DNA from: Clostridia bacterium
Lineage (GTDB): Bacteria; Bacillota; Clostridia; Oscillospirales; CAG-272
DNA length: 54,897 nt
Direction of reading: 5' to 3'
Assembly (NCBI GenBank): GCA_017508665.1
Contig: JAFVYL010000005.1
Location: forward strand, 1 to 54,897
Shown: positions 38,973 through 48,460 of the stretch, one piece after another
Numbering within the stretch: the stretch's first letter is position 1
Layout of the letters: every line of letters starts with the position of its first letter
Translations under genes and position numbers: made by a program
The notes under the pieces: generated by a model
The model's database searches: none
What the model was told of the DNA's origin: nothing
Seen by the model: only the letters and a program-made list of their open reading frames with translations

Positions 38973-39715
38973 CAGATAAGCTCAACAGGGTAGAGTATTT
39001 TGAGTTGGTTTATTCTTTTTTCGTACGCCTCGCGTCTCTTTTCGCCAAGTACCATATCTTTGAGCTGAGGAGCTATCTGTTCAAAAGACATAACGCTCTC
39101 GTCAGACTTGGAGTTTAGCTTGATGAGATGATATCCGAACTGAGTTTGAACCGGAACTTCGGTTACCTGTCCTACCTCAAGCTCAAAGACAGCCTTGTCG
39201 AACTCGGGCACCATCTGACCTCTGCCGAAATCACCGAGGTTTCCGCCTCTCTGTCCGGAGGGGCAGGAGGAATATTCACGGGCAGCATCTGCAAAGCTCA
39301 CCTCTCCGCTCTGAATCTTTGCAAATATTTCGAGAGCCTTTTCCTCGCTGTCAACAAGAATGTGATCGGCATTCACCGTCTCGCCCTGCTTGAATCTGTC
39401 AATGTTATCCTCGTAGTATTTTTTTACGTCCTCGTCGCTTACCTTTACCGCGGTGATGATCTTGTTGCCGGCGTAGTTAATAAGCAGATTTTCACGCAGC
39501 TTGGCAAGTTCAGCCTTGAACTCGGGCTCTGTCTCGAGAAGGTTGTGTCTTGCATCAAGAAGCAAGAGCTTTGATCCGATTATCTCTTCGAGGATAGCGC
39601 GTCTGCCCTCGGGGGTGTTGTAGCCCTGAGCGCGTGCGCCAAGCTCCGCGAGAAATTCGTTTACTTCGTTTTCGGTTACGGTGAGAGCACCGACCTTAGC
39701 TAAGATCTTATCCAT
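38972..39715 (-). CDS. Parvulin-type peptidyl-prolyl isomerase, cytoplasmic
   Basis: Accelerates proline isomerisation during protein folding. 247 residues: an N-terminal helical SurA/PrsA-like chaperone part (1-110), then one parvulin domain (about 114-210) with NADHILVDSEEKALEI, FADAAREYSSCPSGQRGGNLGDFGRGQMV and QFGYHLIKL, and a C-terminal helix. Unlike PrsA it has neither signal peptide nor lipobox, so it works in the cytoplasm. GGAGATATAA precedes ATG 39715. It lies between the RsmF-type gene and ylmH in one transcript, a context suggesting ribosome-linked quality control. Confidence 0.9.
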   Translation of the reverse strand: MDKILAKVGALTVTENEVNEFLAELGARAQGYNTPEGRRAILEEIIGSKLLLLDARHNLLETEPEFKAELAKLRENLLINYAGNKIITAVKVSDEDVKKYYEDNIDRFKQGETVNADHILVDSEEKALEIFAKIQSGEVSFADAAREYSSCPSGQRGGNLGDFGRGQMVPEFDKAVFELEVGQVTEVPVQTQFGYHLIKLNSKSDESVMSFEQIAPQLKDMVLGEKRREAYEKRINQLKILYPVELI

Positions 39716-39736
39716 TTTTATATCTCCTTTAAATTA

Positions 39737-41110
39737 TTATCTTGTTCTGAGTCCTTTAGGGTAGTGATTTTTAATTTTCCCTCCGGATGCCTTTCCTCCG
39801 CCAAGCGCAGCACCCTCGAAGAATACAGCGCACCATCCTTTGAGTCCGTCGTATTCATCGATCTCCTCGCCTGCTATGTATTTTTCAACTCTCGAGTCAT
39901 CGCGTCCGAGGTAGATTTTGTTCTTAAACAGTTCTCCGTAAGCAGAGAAGAATTGGTGGTGAGGTACAAGAGTCGTCCCCTTGATCTCGCCGAGCATAAC
40001 ACCTGACATAAACACCGATCCTTTCGGGATAGGGCATTTGTGACCGACAAGAACAATGTTCTCACCGACCTTTACCACACGGCCCTGAGGTGCGCTTTCA
40101 AGTGCCTCTTTAAAGAATTGCAGGACAACTGTGCTTTCCTGCTTTGACAGTTGTTTAGCTTCATCTTTGTAAAGTATTCTTTGCTTTATATCCGAGTTTT
40201 CATCTCTTTGCATAAGAGCAAGGAATTGTCCTTCTCCGTCGCTTACGTGTGGATAGAAGCGTCTGGCGTATTCTATATTATCTATTCTTTCGGCAAATCT
40301 GTTAAGCCCGGGACACGTATTTTTTATAATAGCATCCTTTACTTTTACCAAGTGAAAGTCCGGGTTTGCGATAAGGAAATCCTCGACGTTTTCCTCATTT
40401 TCCTCGGGAGAGTAGGTGCATGTAGAGTAGAGCAGATATCCACCCGGCTTTACGAGTGTGCGCGCATTGGAGAGTATTTCTCTCTGCCTGCCTGCGGATA
40501 TGCGCACGTTATCTTCGCTCCAATCGTTGACCGCATCCTCGCTCTTTCGGAACATACCTTCTCCGGAGCAGGGCGCGTCCACAACGACAAGGTCGAATAT
40601 TCCTTCGTACATCTCGGCGAGTCTTGCGGTATCGAGTGATGTGACTATCGCGTTTCTTACACCGAGCCGCTCAAAATTGCCGACGATTATCTTTGCTCTC
40701 TTCGGCACGTATTCGTTTGACAGAATAAATCCGTCTTCTCCAAGCCTCTCGGCTATCTGGGAGGATTTTCCTCCGGGAGCTGCACATAGGTCTGCTACCC
40801 ACCACTCGGGCTCAATGTCGATAGCTGCCGCACTTGCCATAGCGCCCGGGTCCTGCATATACACCATACCTGCGTGATGGTAAGGTGACGCGCCCATCGC
40901 CCGTTCCTCTCGGAGTATAAAGCCGTTATCCGCGTAGCTCAGTGCTTCAAGACGGAATTCGCCGTCTTCTATGAGCTTTTTAGGTGATGTCTTTATGAGA
41001 TTTGCTCTCATACCGCGTACAGCAGGCTTTGTTTCGAGCGCTTCAATAAAAACGGGGTATTCATCCCCGAGAATAGATTGCATTTTTGTTTTAAAGGCTT
41101 CGGGAATCAT
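39737..41110 (-). CDS. RsmF/NOL1-type rRNA 5-methylcytosine methyltransferase
   Basis: SAM-dependent methylation of a cytosine, probably in 16S rRNA. 457 residues: an N-terminal RNA-binding part (1-80), a Rossmann methyltransferase with VADLCAAPGGKSSQIAERL (SAM loop), DLVVVDAPCSGEGMFRK (first catalytic Cys) and LLYSTCTYSPEENEENV (second Cys, nucleophile), then a C-terminal RsmF-like/PUA-like domain (about 310-457). The length and C-terminal domain separate it from RsmB. AGGGTG precedes ATG 41110. First gene of the operon with the parvulin and ylmH. Confidence 0.92.
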   Translation of the reverse strand: MIPEAFKTKMQSILGDEYPVFIEALETKPAVRGMRANLIKTSPKKLIEDGEFRLEALSYADNGFILREERAMGASPYHHAGMVYMQDPGAMASAAAIDIEPEWWVADLCAAPGGKSSQIAERLGEDGFILSNEYVPKRAKIIVGNFERLGVRNAIVTSLDTARLAEMYEGIFDLVVVDAPCSGEGMFRKSEDAVNDWSEDNVRISAGRQREILSNARTLVKPGGYLLYSTCTYSPEENEENVEDFLIANPDFHLVKVKDAIIKNTCPGLNRFAERIDNIEYARRFYPHVSDGEGQFLALMQRDENSDIKQRILYKDEAKQLSKQESTVVLQFFKEALESAPQGRVVKVGENIVLVGHKCPIPKGSVFMSGVMLGEIKGTTLVPHHQFFSAYGELFKNKIYLGRDDSRVEKYIAGEEIDEYDGLKGWCAVFFEGAALGGGKASGGKIKNHYPKGLRTR

Positions 41111-41145
41111 GCATTTTCACCCTTTTTTGTAGAATTCACACATAG

Positions 41146-41174
41146 AGTATACATTATTTGAGTATTAAAGTCAA
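41146..41174 (-). promoter_or_regulatory. Sigma-A promoter of the RsmF-parvulin-ylmH operon
   Basis: Minus strand TTGACT (41174-41169), 17-bp spacer, TATACT (41151-41146); start codon 36 bp further on. Confidence 0.8.
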
Positions 41175-41276
41175 TCTTTTTGCGGATTAAGCGCATAATT
41201 CGATTAAAAGTCCGTATCTTTGTTCCAAAAATTTACAAATTGATAATTTTTGTAACATATTTGGGCTTATATTCTG

Positions 41277-41305
41277 TTGACTTTGAGGGGTTAAAGTGAT
41301 AAAAT
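41277..41305 (+). promoter_or_regulatory. Sigma-A extended -10 promoter of the acyl-CoA synthetase gene
   Basis: TTGACT (41277-41282), 17-bp spacer ending in TGA, TAAAAT (41300-41305). The same extended TGATAAAAT element occurs before the GH106-like gene at 44914-44922. Confidence 0.78.
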
Positions 41306-41344
41306 TGAGTTGAATAGGGGTAAAACCGAAAGGAGAAACTAATT

Positions 41345-43078
41345 ATGGCATTTAAAAATCGAAAGAAGAATTATCCTCTTTACGAGACTACAATGTTTGA
41401 AAATATTCGTGTTATGACTGAGAATGTCGCGGATAGATATCCCGATAAAAATGCTATCAGCTATAAGAAAAAGCCCACATCTAAGGAAACACTTCACTAC
41501 ACCTATTCAGAGGGCAGAGCATTTATCCGCTCGATTGCTACCGAATTTATATCTATGGGTATGCGCGATTGCAACGTTGCGATAATAGGCGAGGCAAGTC
41601 CGGAATGGGTATTCAGCTATTTTGCTCTGATGTCTATAGGTGCTGTCACGGTACCGATCGACAAAGAACTTCCCGTTGAGGATATGGCATCCATACTCAA
41701 TACCGCTGCCTGTCCGTTTGTTGTATATTCGACGGTTATTTCCGAGAAAATAAAGACGATACGCGAGCTTGTACCCAGTCTTCATACCTTTGTTGAGATG
41801 GGAGACGGATGTGAGGAGTTTGCCGTAAATCTCGACACCGTCCGTGTTCGCGGAGAAGAGAAGTTCAATAGCGGCGACAATTCCTACTATGATTATGAGA
41901 TCGATCCGAAAAAGCTTGCTTCTATAGTATTCACTTCCGGAACTACCGGTAAGGGTAAGGGCGTTATGCTTACCACTGAGAATATCTGTATGGATATGCA
42001 GCAGGGTATGTATAACTTCAATATTACAGAGCGCACTATGTGTGTTCTTCCTCCTCACCATACCTTTGGATCTACGGTTAACTTTGTAGGTCACTATGCG
42101 CAGGGATGCGAGATATACATTTCCTCGGGTCTCAAGTATATTATGAACGAGCTTAAGACCTTCAAGCCTACTCACCTTGTGCTTGTTCCTCTTTTTGTTG
42201 AAACCTTCTATAAGAGAATTATGTCTGCCGCTGAAAAGAGCGGAAAGCTTGAAAAACTCAAAAAGGGTATCAAAATATCCAACCTTCTCCGCAAGTTTGG
42301 TATAGATGCAAGACGTAAGCTCTTCGGCGAGAGTGTACTTTCAAACTTTGGCGGCGAGCTTGAGATGATAATCTGCGGCGGCGCAGCGCTCAACCAGGAT
42401 ATAATCGATTTCTTTGAGTCAATAGGCGTAACCATTCTCAACGGATACGGTATAACCGAGTGCGCACCCCTTATATCCTGTAACAGAAATGAGTACCGTA
42501 AGACCGGATCTGTCGGTCTGCCTATTATTGGCGGCCACGTCAAGATACTTAATCCCGATGAGAACGGAGAGGGAGAGATCTGCTACAAGGGTCCTAACGT
42601 AATGATGGGATACTACAACGATGATGAAGCTACCAAGGCGGCATTTACCGAGGACGGCTACTTTAAGACCGGTGATTACGGTAAGGTTGTTATGGAGGGT
42701 GATGATCAGTGGATCTACATTACGGGAAGACTCAAGAACCTTATCATCTTCTCTAACGGTAAGAACGTATATCCCGAGGAGATCGAGACAGATATCCAGG
42801 GCGTGTACGGTGTAAACGAGGTTGTTGTATATGCAGGTGAGAGCAGATCCGATCCTCAGCGCGAGGTCATAGTTGCTGAGATATTCCCCGATTTCGACGC
42901 GCTTGAGCTTCACGGCATTACCGACGTTCAGAAGCACTTTGACGATGCTATTCTTTCCATCAACGCAAAGAACGTTTCCTACAAGAAGGTAGGCAAAGTT
43001 AAGATAAGACACGAGGAATTCCCGAAGAACACCTCGAAGAAGATAACAAGATTCAAAATAGATAAGTCGATAGACTAA
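41345..43078 (+). CDS. AMP-forming acyl-CoA synthetase/ligase
   Basis: Activates a carboxylic acid, likely a long-chain fatty acid, as acyl-AMP and then acyl-CoA or another thioester. 577 residues: P-loop FTSGTTGKGKGVMLT (about 199-213), VLPPHHTFGS, NGYGITECAPLIS (A5), GEICYKGPNVMMGYY and the hinge/A8 region KTGDYGKVV..ITGRLKNLII. The C-terminal lysine (A10) is in the PKNTSKKITR region. No membrane segment. AAGGAGA lies before ATG 41345. Monocistronic, with its own promoter and terminator. The substrate is uncertain. Confidence 0.88.
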   Translation: MAFKNRKKNYPLYETTMFENIRVMTENVADRYPDKNAISYKKKPTSKETLHYTYSEGRAFIRSIATEFISMGMRDCNVAIIGEASPEWVFSYFALMSIGAVTVPIDKELPVEDMASILNTAACPFVVYSTVISEKIKTIRELVPSLHTFVEMGDGCEEFAVNLDTVRVRGEEKFNSGDNSYYDYEIDPKKLASIVFTSGTTGKGKGVMLTTENICMDMQQGMYNFNITERTMCVLPPHHTFGSTVNFVGHYAQGCEIYISSGLKYIMNELKTFKPTHLVLVPLFVETFYKRIMSAAEKSGKLEKLKKGIKISNLLRKFGIDARRKLFGESVLSNFGGELEMIICGGAALNQDIIDFFESIGVTILNGYGITECAPLISCNRNEYRKTGSVGLPIIGGHVKILNPDENGEGEICYKGPNVMMGYYNDDEATKAAFTEDGYFKTGDYGKVVMEGDDQWIYITGRLKNLIIFSNGKNVYPEEIETDIQGVYGVNEVVVYAGESRSDPQREVIVAEIFPDFDALELHGITDVQKHFDDAILSINAKNVSYKKVGKVKIRHEEFPKNTSKKITRFKIDKSID

Positions 43079-43084
43079 AAACAA

Positions 43085-43130
43085 AACTGAGCCGTATGCT
43101 CCGGATGGAGATGCGGCTCAGTTCTTTTAA
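43085..43130. terminator. Intrinsic terminator after the acyl-CoA synthetase gene
   Basis: AACTGAGCCGTAT (43085-43097) and ATGCGGCTCAGTT (43111-43123) form a 13-bp stem with one G-U pair, followed by CTTTTAATTT. A-rich sequence on the other side lets it also serve the convergent gene. Confidence 0.82.
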
Positions 43131-43131
43131 T

Positions 43132-44700
43132 TTATAAGGCGGTTTCTTCCGATTTTGTCATGGGAGAAATTTCTTCCGCGGGAACATCTGTTGGTGCTTC
43201 GGATGTGAGTTCCGTCTGTTTGCTTTCGTCTTCGGTACTTGCTGAGTCAGGAGTTGCCTCGGTCATCTTGTCATCCGTTTCCTCGCTGATCTCATCGTTC
43301 TCGCCCACTTCCGAATTTTCGTCATTCGTATTTCTTTCCGGAGGAGTGATCACGGATATTTCCTCAAACACATAGGGCTCACAGGTGTTGCCGAGCACGG
43401 CTTCCTTTGCCTCGTCACTCATCTCGTAGCAGAACACCTTGTCGAGTACAATAAAGGCTATCTCTGAGGCTATCATAATGACAATACCTATGAGAGCTCC
43501 GTTTAGCGCGGACGTTTGCTCCTTGCTGAGCTCTAAGAAAGAGCCTATAGCTCCGGATGACTTATCGAGGGGATCGATATATCTGCTGTCTCTTCCGGCT
43601 ACGATTTTAGGCAAAATATAGACCGGGAGCAGAGCTATGGATTCGATGAGGAGAGAGGCCTTTTTCGGCTTAACGTTCATGGCGCAGGAGAATCGGTTTG
43701 CGCATTTCGGAAGTGCTTTTACACATGGGATAACAGCCGCAAGATAAAGCAGAATAAGAATTGCATCGAAGATATATCCCTTAGGAGCATCGGAGCTTGA
43801 TCCGCTTCTTATCACCTTGGATACATAGCCACCCCAGCTGCCGTGTGTAAATGTAGAGAAAATATTTGCTTCAAGCACGTTGAAGAAGAACATGAAAAAT
43901 CCGACCATTGAGAGCAGAGAAGCTCCTTGGACGATATTCAGATAAATGAAGTCCTCCTTGTCATATGCGGTAAGACGCGTTGCTGTGAAATTGAGAAACA
44001 CGCATATCATTGTTATGATGAGAAGGCCGAGAGTTCCGCTGCCGTAGCTTACAGACGGGAGTAGGCATTGGAGCAGCATTACGGTCATAAGTATTGCCAG
44101 CTTTTCCGGTAATTTATTTGCCACGGATGCTGTGTTCAAATCAAGATCTCTCAGATTTTTCAGCACGGGTATGAGGGCCTTGACCGACAGTATTATGAAA
44201 ATTACAGGCATTGCTACGGCTATACCGAGCAGATAGAGCAGAGCAACTATGGCTATGAGCATATTGAATATGACGTTTATCAGACTGTAGGATTCGCTCT
44301 TGCTTTGCTCCTTGAAGGGAGAAGTGATAGTGTATACTATAGCTGCGCATATCAGAACGGTATCCTTGCCCTGCTTGCTTTCCATTTTTTCTCTGAGGTT
44401 TGCTTTGTCCTCTGCGGAAGCCCGTCCGCCCTCCTTTACCACCTTTGCGACATCGGATATGACGAATATGCTGCTTAACAGCTTAGGAGCTGATACGTTT
44501 ATTTCGTCAAGGTCATCGAGCTTCACGTTGCCGCCGAATTTCAGTACAATATTCATAATTCCCGAGGCGGTATTTGCATCGTTAGTTCTTATGGTGATTA
44601 TGGGCAAAAAGCTGAAGATCAGCGCGAGCACGATGAGCAGGCATACGGTTGCTACGTGGACTGACGCGACAGTTTTTTTCGGTAAATGAGGTTGATACAT
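43132..44700 (-). CDS. Polytopic membrane protein with acidic C-terminal tail, function unknown
   Basis: 522 residues. About eight or nine hydrophobic helices are visible (for example near 16-38, 137-175, 200-245, 255-280, 310-330 and 390-420). There is an extracytoplasmic-like loop after the first helix (about 40-110). The last 85 residues are a low-complexity acidic tail rich in Glu, Asp, Ser and Thr (EVGENDEISEETDDKMTEATP), probably cytoplasmic and disordered. I recognise no transporter or enzyme motif. GGAGG lies before ATG 44700. It is monocistronic with a consensus promoter, suggesting steady expression. Confidence 0.75.
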   Translation of the reverse strand: MYQPHLPKKTVASVHVATVCLLIVLALIFSFLPIITIRTNDANTASGIMNIVLKFGGNVKLDDLDEINVSAPKLLSSIFVISDVAKVVKEGGRASAEDKANLREKMESKQGKDTVLICAAIVYTITSPFKEQSKSESYSLINVIFNMLIAIVALLYLLGIAVAMPVIFIILSVKALIPVLKNLRDLDLNTASVANKLPEKLAILMTVMLLQCLLPSVSYGSGTLGLLIITMICVFLNFTATRLTAYDKEDFIYLNIVQGASLLSMVGFFMFFFNVLEANIFSTFTHGSWGGYVSKVIRSGSSSDAPKGYIFDAILILLYLAAVIPCVKALPKCANRFSCAMNVKPKKASLLIESIALLPVYILPKIVAGRDSRYIDPLDKSSGAIGSFLELSKEQTSALNGALIGIVIMIASEIAFIVLDKVFCYEMSDEAKEAVLGNTCEPYVFEEISVITPPERNTNDENSEVGENDEISEETDDKMTEATPDSASTEDESKQTELTSEAPTDVPAEEISPMTKSEETAL

Positions 44701-44737
44701 GGTGTCCTCCGATTTGGCTTTGACTTACAGTAACATA

Positions 44738-44766
44738 ATTATATTGCACTTCAGGATATATGTCAA
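44738..44766 (-). promoter_or_regulatory. Consensus sigma-A promoter of the polytopic membrane protein gene
   Basis: Minus strand TTGACA (44766-44761), 17-bp spacer, TATAAT (44743-44738): full consensus. The start codon is 38 bp beyond. Confidence 0.88.
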
Positions 44767-44893
44767 GGACGTTTTTATAAAATATTCTCGAGTATCGTCT
44801 GCCGTATGCCACTTTGTATAAAAAATGTCGACCGCATGCGGCAAGATGCATAACGCAACTCACCGTAACATTTAATAAAATACGCGCGAGGTA

Positions 44894-44922
44894 TTGAAAT
44901 CATCAAAAAACTGTGATAAAAT
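44894..44922 (+). promoter_or_regulatory. Sigma-A extended -10 promoter of the GH106-like gene
   Basis: TTGAAA (44894-44899), 17-bp spacer ending in TGA, TAAAAT (44917-44922). The leader is only about 25 nt. A CCGCATGCGG palindrome upstream, near 44832-44841, could be an operator. Confidence 0.7.
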
Positions 44923-44954
44923 ATGACCGATATCGATATTTGGGAGAGTGCTAT

Positions 44955-47717
44955 ATGGATTTTAAGCATGTGGATAAAAAATACCGTCCCATACCGTTTT
45001 GGTCATGGAATGAGAAGCTTGACGTTGAGGAAACTAAGCGTCAGATAAGAATAATGGATGAGGCAGGCATAGGCGGCTATTTTATGCACGCTCGCGGCGG
45101 ACTCGCCACCGAATATATGGGAGATAAGTGGTTTGAGAACGTTAAGGCCTCTATCGAAGAGGGTGACAGGCTCGGAATGCACTCCTGGGCATACGACGAG
45201 AACGGATGGCCATCCGGCTTCGGATTCGGTAAGGTAAACGGACTTGGAGTTGAATATCAGCAGAAGAGCTTACACGCTGAGCCTCTTACCGACGAAAATA
45301 AGGATGACGAAAACACTCTGCTTGTTAAAGACGGTACGAGATATTTCTACCGCGTCAACGAATTTTACGTAGATACCCTGGATAAGAAGGTAATTAAGAA
45401 ATTCGTTGATGAAATATACGCAAAATACTACGAAAAATTCGGATCTGCCTTCGACGGATTCTTTACAGACGAGCCCCAGATATTGAGAGGAGACGGATAT
45501 CCGTGGAGCTTTATTCTTGAAGAGAGCTTTAAGGACAGATACGGATACAGCCTTGTTGAGAACCTTGATATGCTGTTCTGCGACAAGGATGGATGTGAGA
45601 ATGTCAGACTAGATTATTGGCAGCTCGTTACCGACCTTTTCTCAGAGGCATTCTTTAAGCAGATATACGATTGGTGTGACGCGCACGGATACAAGCTCAC
45701 AGGTCATCTTGTGCTTGAGGAGGATCTGATGTCTCAGATCGTTTCCAACGGAGCGTGTATGCCTCATTACGAATACTTCCACATTCCGGGCATGGACTGG
45801 CTTGGCAGACCTGTTAGTGAGTGCCTCACCCCTATGCAGCTCTCGTCCGCATCGGCACAGCTTGGTAAAAAGCAGATCCTTACAGAGACCTATGCCGCGT
45901 CCGGACACAGTGTCACTCACGGCGAGCTGAAGCGTATTCTCGAATGGCAGATGGTACACGGCATAAATTTGCTATGTACTCACCTTGAGGGGTATTCTCT
46001 CAGAGGCATCAGAAAGCGCGACTATCCTCCGGCAATGTATTATCAGCAGCCATGGTGGGCGGATATGAAGGTGTTCTTTGATGCCATGTCCCGTGTCGGA
46101 ATGTTAATCTCGGAGGGCAGAGTTAACGTTGATACTCTCCTGATCCATCCTCAGACTACCGCTTGGATGATCTATAACGGATTTGAGTTTTCTGCGGAAT
46201 CCTCAAGGGAGATCCGCAGATATCACGACTCGTTCCTTGCGGATATGCGTTCTATAGAAGATAAGCACGTCGAATATCATCTTGGAGACGAGACTCTGAT
46301 GCGCCGCCATGCAAGAGTGGAGGGAGATGAGCTTGTCATCGGTAATATGAGATACAAGACGGTGGTGCTACCATCTATGTATAAAAAGTTTCTTCCCTTT
46401 ACCGAGCAACTCCTCGATGAGTTCCGCGCGGCGGGCGGAAGAATTATCACGGTAGGAGAGGTAGAGGCGAGCGATATTACCGAGCCTTCAAGACTTTCTG
46501 TTACCTCACGTACGTTCGATGAGTTCGATATGTACTATGTTGTAAATACGGACAATAATGAGATCGGCGCTACGTTCAAGTACGGTAACAAGCTTATGGT
46601 TATGGAGACAGGAGAGCTGATTCCTTTCTCGGGCCGCCATACCTTTGCTCCCTATGAGTCGATAGTTATTATTGACACTCACGAAGAGAGATGTGCAGAG
46701 GATACAGTATGCAACTCAAAGAGACTTGACCTGCTCGGTGAATGGCAGGTAGAGGACTTTACTCCCAACTCCCTGACACTTGACACCTGCGATTATTACT
46801 TTGACGGTCAGCTTGTCGAGAAGGACGGGTACGTGCTGAATATTCTTCCGAGAATCAATGCGCTTGAGAGAGCAGTCAATCTCGAGCAGGTGTACAGATT
46901 TACAGCAAAATCCGTACCTGAAAATATATTCCTCGCCACAGAGACTCCCGAGATATTTGAGATCTCGGTAAACGGATGCAAGATCGACAAGACCGATTGC
47001 GGATATTTCCGTGACAGCGCATTCAGAATGCTTGACATTGTTCCGTATGTTACCATAGGTGAGAACGAGATCCGATTTAAGTCGGTTATAGAGCAGTCGC
47101 CTGCTTGCTATAATCACATTTCCAACTCATGGACGTTTGAGAGTATGAAAAACTGCCTTTCTTACGATATGGAGATAGAGCCTATTTACATAGTCGGCAG
47201 TTTCGGACTCGGATTAGACGGTGATATAGAGATGCTTGAAAACAACGCTTACCGTGTCAAAAAGCAGCCGATAATCGTTGAAGCTCCTACGGTGGTCGAT
47301 GCCTCCAAGCTCGATTACTGTGGCTTTGCCGAGTTTGCCGGTGAGCTTACTCTTAAGCGCGAGTTTGAGCTTGATGAGACGAATTACCACGTACATCTGG
47401 AAGGCAGAGGTATGAATGCTATACGCCTTAAAGTAAACGGTAAACACGTTGCCACTAAGCTTTATCCTCCGTACCGTGTGGAATTAAATGAATATCTGAA
47501 CAAGGGTAAAAACACCGTTGAAGTGACCTTGGTAAACAATCTCAGAAATATGATGGGACCGCATCATCTTGAGTTTGATGAGCAGAGATGGGTATATCCC
47601 GGACTCTTCTACAAGGAATCGAATGTATTTGAGCATGCCCCCGGAGTCGGAGCTGACTGCCACGACGTGCTCTCAAGATTCAGAGACGGATATCTTCTTG
47701 TTAACTACGGACTGTAA
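44955..47717 (+). CDS. GH106-like glycoside hydrolase (alpha-L-rhamnosidase type), cytoplasmic
   Basis: 920 residues resembling family 106 rhamnosidases: PFWSWNEKLDVEETKRQI at the start, GIGGYFMHARGGLATEYMG, WAYDENGWPSGFGFGKV, FFTDEPQI, and TGHLVLEEDLMSQI in the barrel. A beta-galactosidase-like jelly-roll region runs near 760-900 (FELDETNYHVHLEGRGMNAIRLKVNGKHV). No signal peptide is present, so it would hydrolyse imported oligosaccharides, for example rhamnosylated pectic fragments or glycosides. The longer frame to 44913 lacks a ribosome binding site; ATG 44955 has GGAGAG 7 nt before. It is followed at 5 bp by a HAD gene. The clan is fairly sure, the sugar is inferred. Confidence 0.82.
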   Translation: MDFKHVDKKYRPIPFWSWNEKLDVEETKRQIRIMDEAGIGGYFMHARGGLATEYMGDKWFENVKASIEEGDRLGMHSWAYDENGWPSGFGFGKVNGLGVEYQQKSLHAEPLTDENKDDENTLLVKDGTRYFYRVNEFYVDTLDKKVIKKFVDEIYAKYYEKFGSAFDGFFTDEPQILRGDGYPWSFILEESFKDRYGYSLVENLDMLFCDKDGCENVRLDYWQLVTDLFSEAFFKQIYDWCDAHGYKLTGHLVLEEDLMSQIVSNGACMPHYEYFHIPGMDWLGRPVSECLTPMQLSSASAQLGKKQILTETYAASGHSVTHGELKRILEWQMVHGINLLCTHLEGYSLRGIRKRDYPPAMYYQQPWWADMKVFFDAMSRVGMLISEGRVNVDTLLIHPQTTAWMIYNGFEFSAESSREIRRYHDSFLADMRSIEDKHVEYHLGDETLMRRHARVEGDELVIGNMRYKTVVLPSMYKKFLPFTEQLLDEFRAAGGRIITVGEVEASDITEPSRLSVTSRTFDEFDMYYVVNTDNNEIGATFKYGNKLMVMETGELIPFSGRHTFAPYESIVIIDTHEERCAEDTVCNSKRLDLLGEWQVEDFTPNSLTLDTCDYYFDGQLVEKDGYVLNILPRINALERAVNLEQVYRFTAKSVPENIFLATETPEIFEISVNGCKIDKTDCGYFRDSAFRMLDIVPYVTIGENEIRFKSVIEQSPACYNHISNSWTFESMKNCLSYDMEIEPIYIVGSFGLGLDGDIEMLENNAYRVKKQPIIVEAPTVVDASKLDYCGFAEFAGELTLKREFELDETNYHVHLEGRGMNAIRLKVNGKHVATKLYPPYRVELNEYLNKGKNTVEVTLVNNLRNMMGPHHLEFDEQRWVYPGLFYKESNVFEHAPGVGADCHDVLSRFRDGYLLVNYGL

Positions 47718-47722
47718 TTTGT

Positions 47723-48445
47723 ATGAAAAAAATAACTACTGTACTTTTCGACCTTGACGGTACGCTTATCGGTATGGATCAGGATGAGTTTATAAGACTC
47801 TACTTTATTGCCATTCTCGATAAGCTTGCCGCATTGGGATATGATAAGTGTAAGATGTATGAGTCGCTTGAAAAGGCTATATATCTTACCAAGCGGAATA
47901 ACGGGGAGATGAGTAACGAGCAACGCTTCTGGCAGACCTTCGGAGAGGCTGTAGGAGGCCTTTCCGACGAGCTCTCCAATACTCTACTCGAGTTTTATGT
48001 AAAAGAGTTTGTCAAAGTGCTTGAGGGCAGCTGTTATCCTTATCCGAGAGCGATGGAGATCATAAATACGGCAAAGGAGCGCGGATTAAGGGCCGTTCTT
48101 GCTACAAATCCACTTTTTCCCGCCGTTGCTACGCACGCCCGCATAAGGCTTGGAGGTATGAGTCCCTCAGACTTTGAGTATATCACCGCCTATGAAAACA
48201 GTAGCTATTGCAAGCCAAATCCGGATTATTTTACCGAGTTGCTTGCAAAGCTTGGTCTTTCAGCCGATGAGTGCGTTATGATAGGTAATGACACCCGTGA
48301 CGATTTTGCTGCGCACGCGCTCGGCATTCCGGTGTTTGTTCTTACGGAGGGCTTAATAAATAACACGGGTGTGGACCTTTCTCTTTATCCGCATGGCAAA
48401 TTTGATGATTTAATAGACTATATCAAACTTCTTAACGCAGAATAA
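47723..48445 (+). CDS. HAD-superfamily hydrolase
   Basis: 240-residue HAD phosphatase: motif I FDLDGTLIGMDQ, a large helical C1 cap (about 20-105), motif II ATNPLFP, motif III lysine in YCKPNPDYF and motif IV IGNDTRDDFAA. The group resembles the uncharacterised HAD proteins of Gram-positives that act on sugar or nucleotide phosphates. It starts 5 bp after the GH106-like stop without a strong ribosome binding site, so it depends on translational coupling. The neighbourhood suggests a carbohydrate phosphate substrate, which is inference. Confidence 0.86.
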   Translation: MKKITTVLFDLDGTLIGMDQDEFIRLYFIAILDKLAALGYDKCKMYESLEKAIYLTKRNNGEMSNEQRFWQTFGEAVGGLSDELSNTLLEFYVKEFVKVLEGSCYPYPRAMEIINTAKERGLRAVLATNPLFPAVATHARIRLGGMSPSDFEYITAYENSSYCKPNPDYFTELLAKLGLSADECVMIGNDTRDDFAAHALGIPVFVLTEGLINNTGVDLSLYPHGKFDDLIDYIKLLNAE

Positions 48446-48460
48446 TTTTTGGGGAATATT

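Noticed and set aside
41507..42175. 222-codon minus-strand frame within the acyl-CoA synthetase gene
   Set aside because: Antisense shadow; the plus strand carries the P-loop and A5 motifs.
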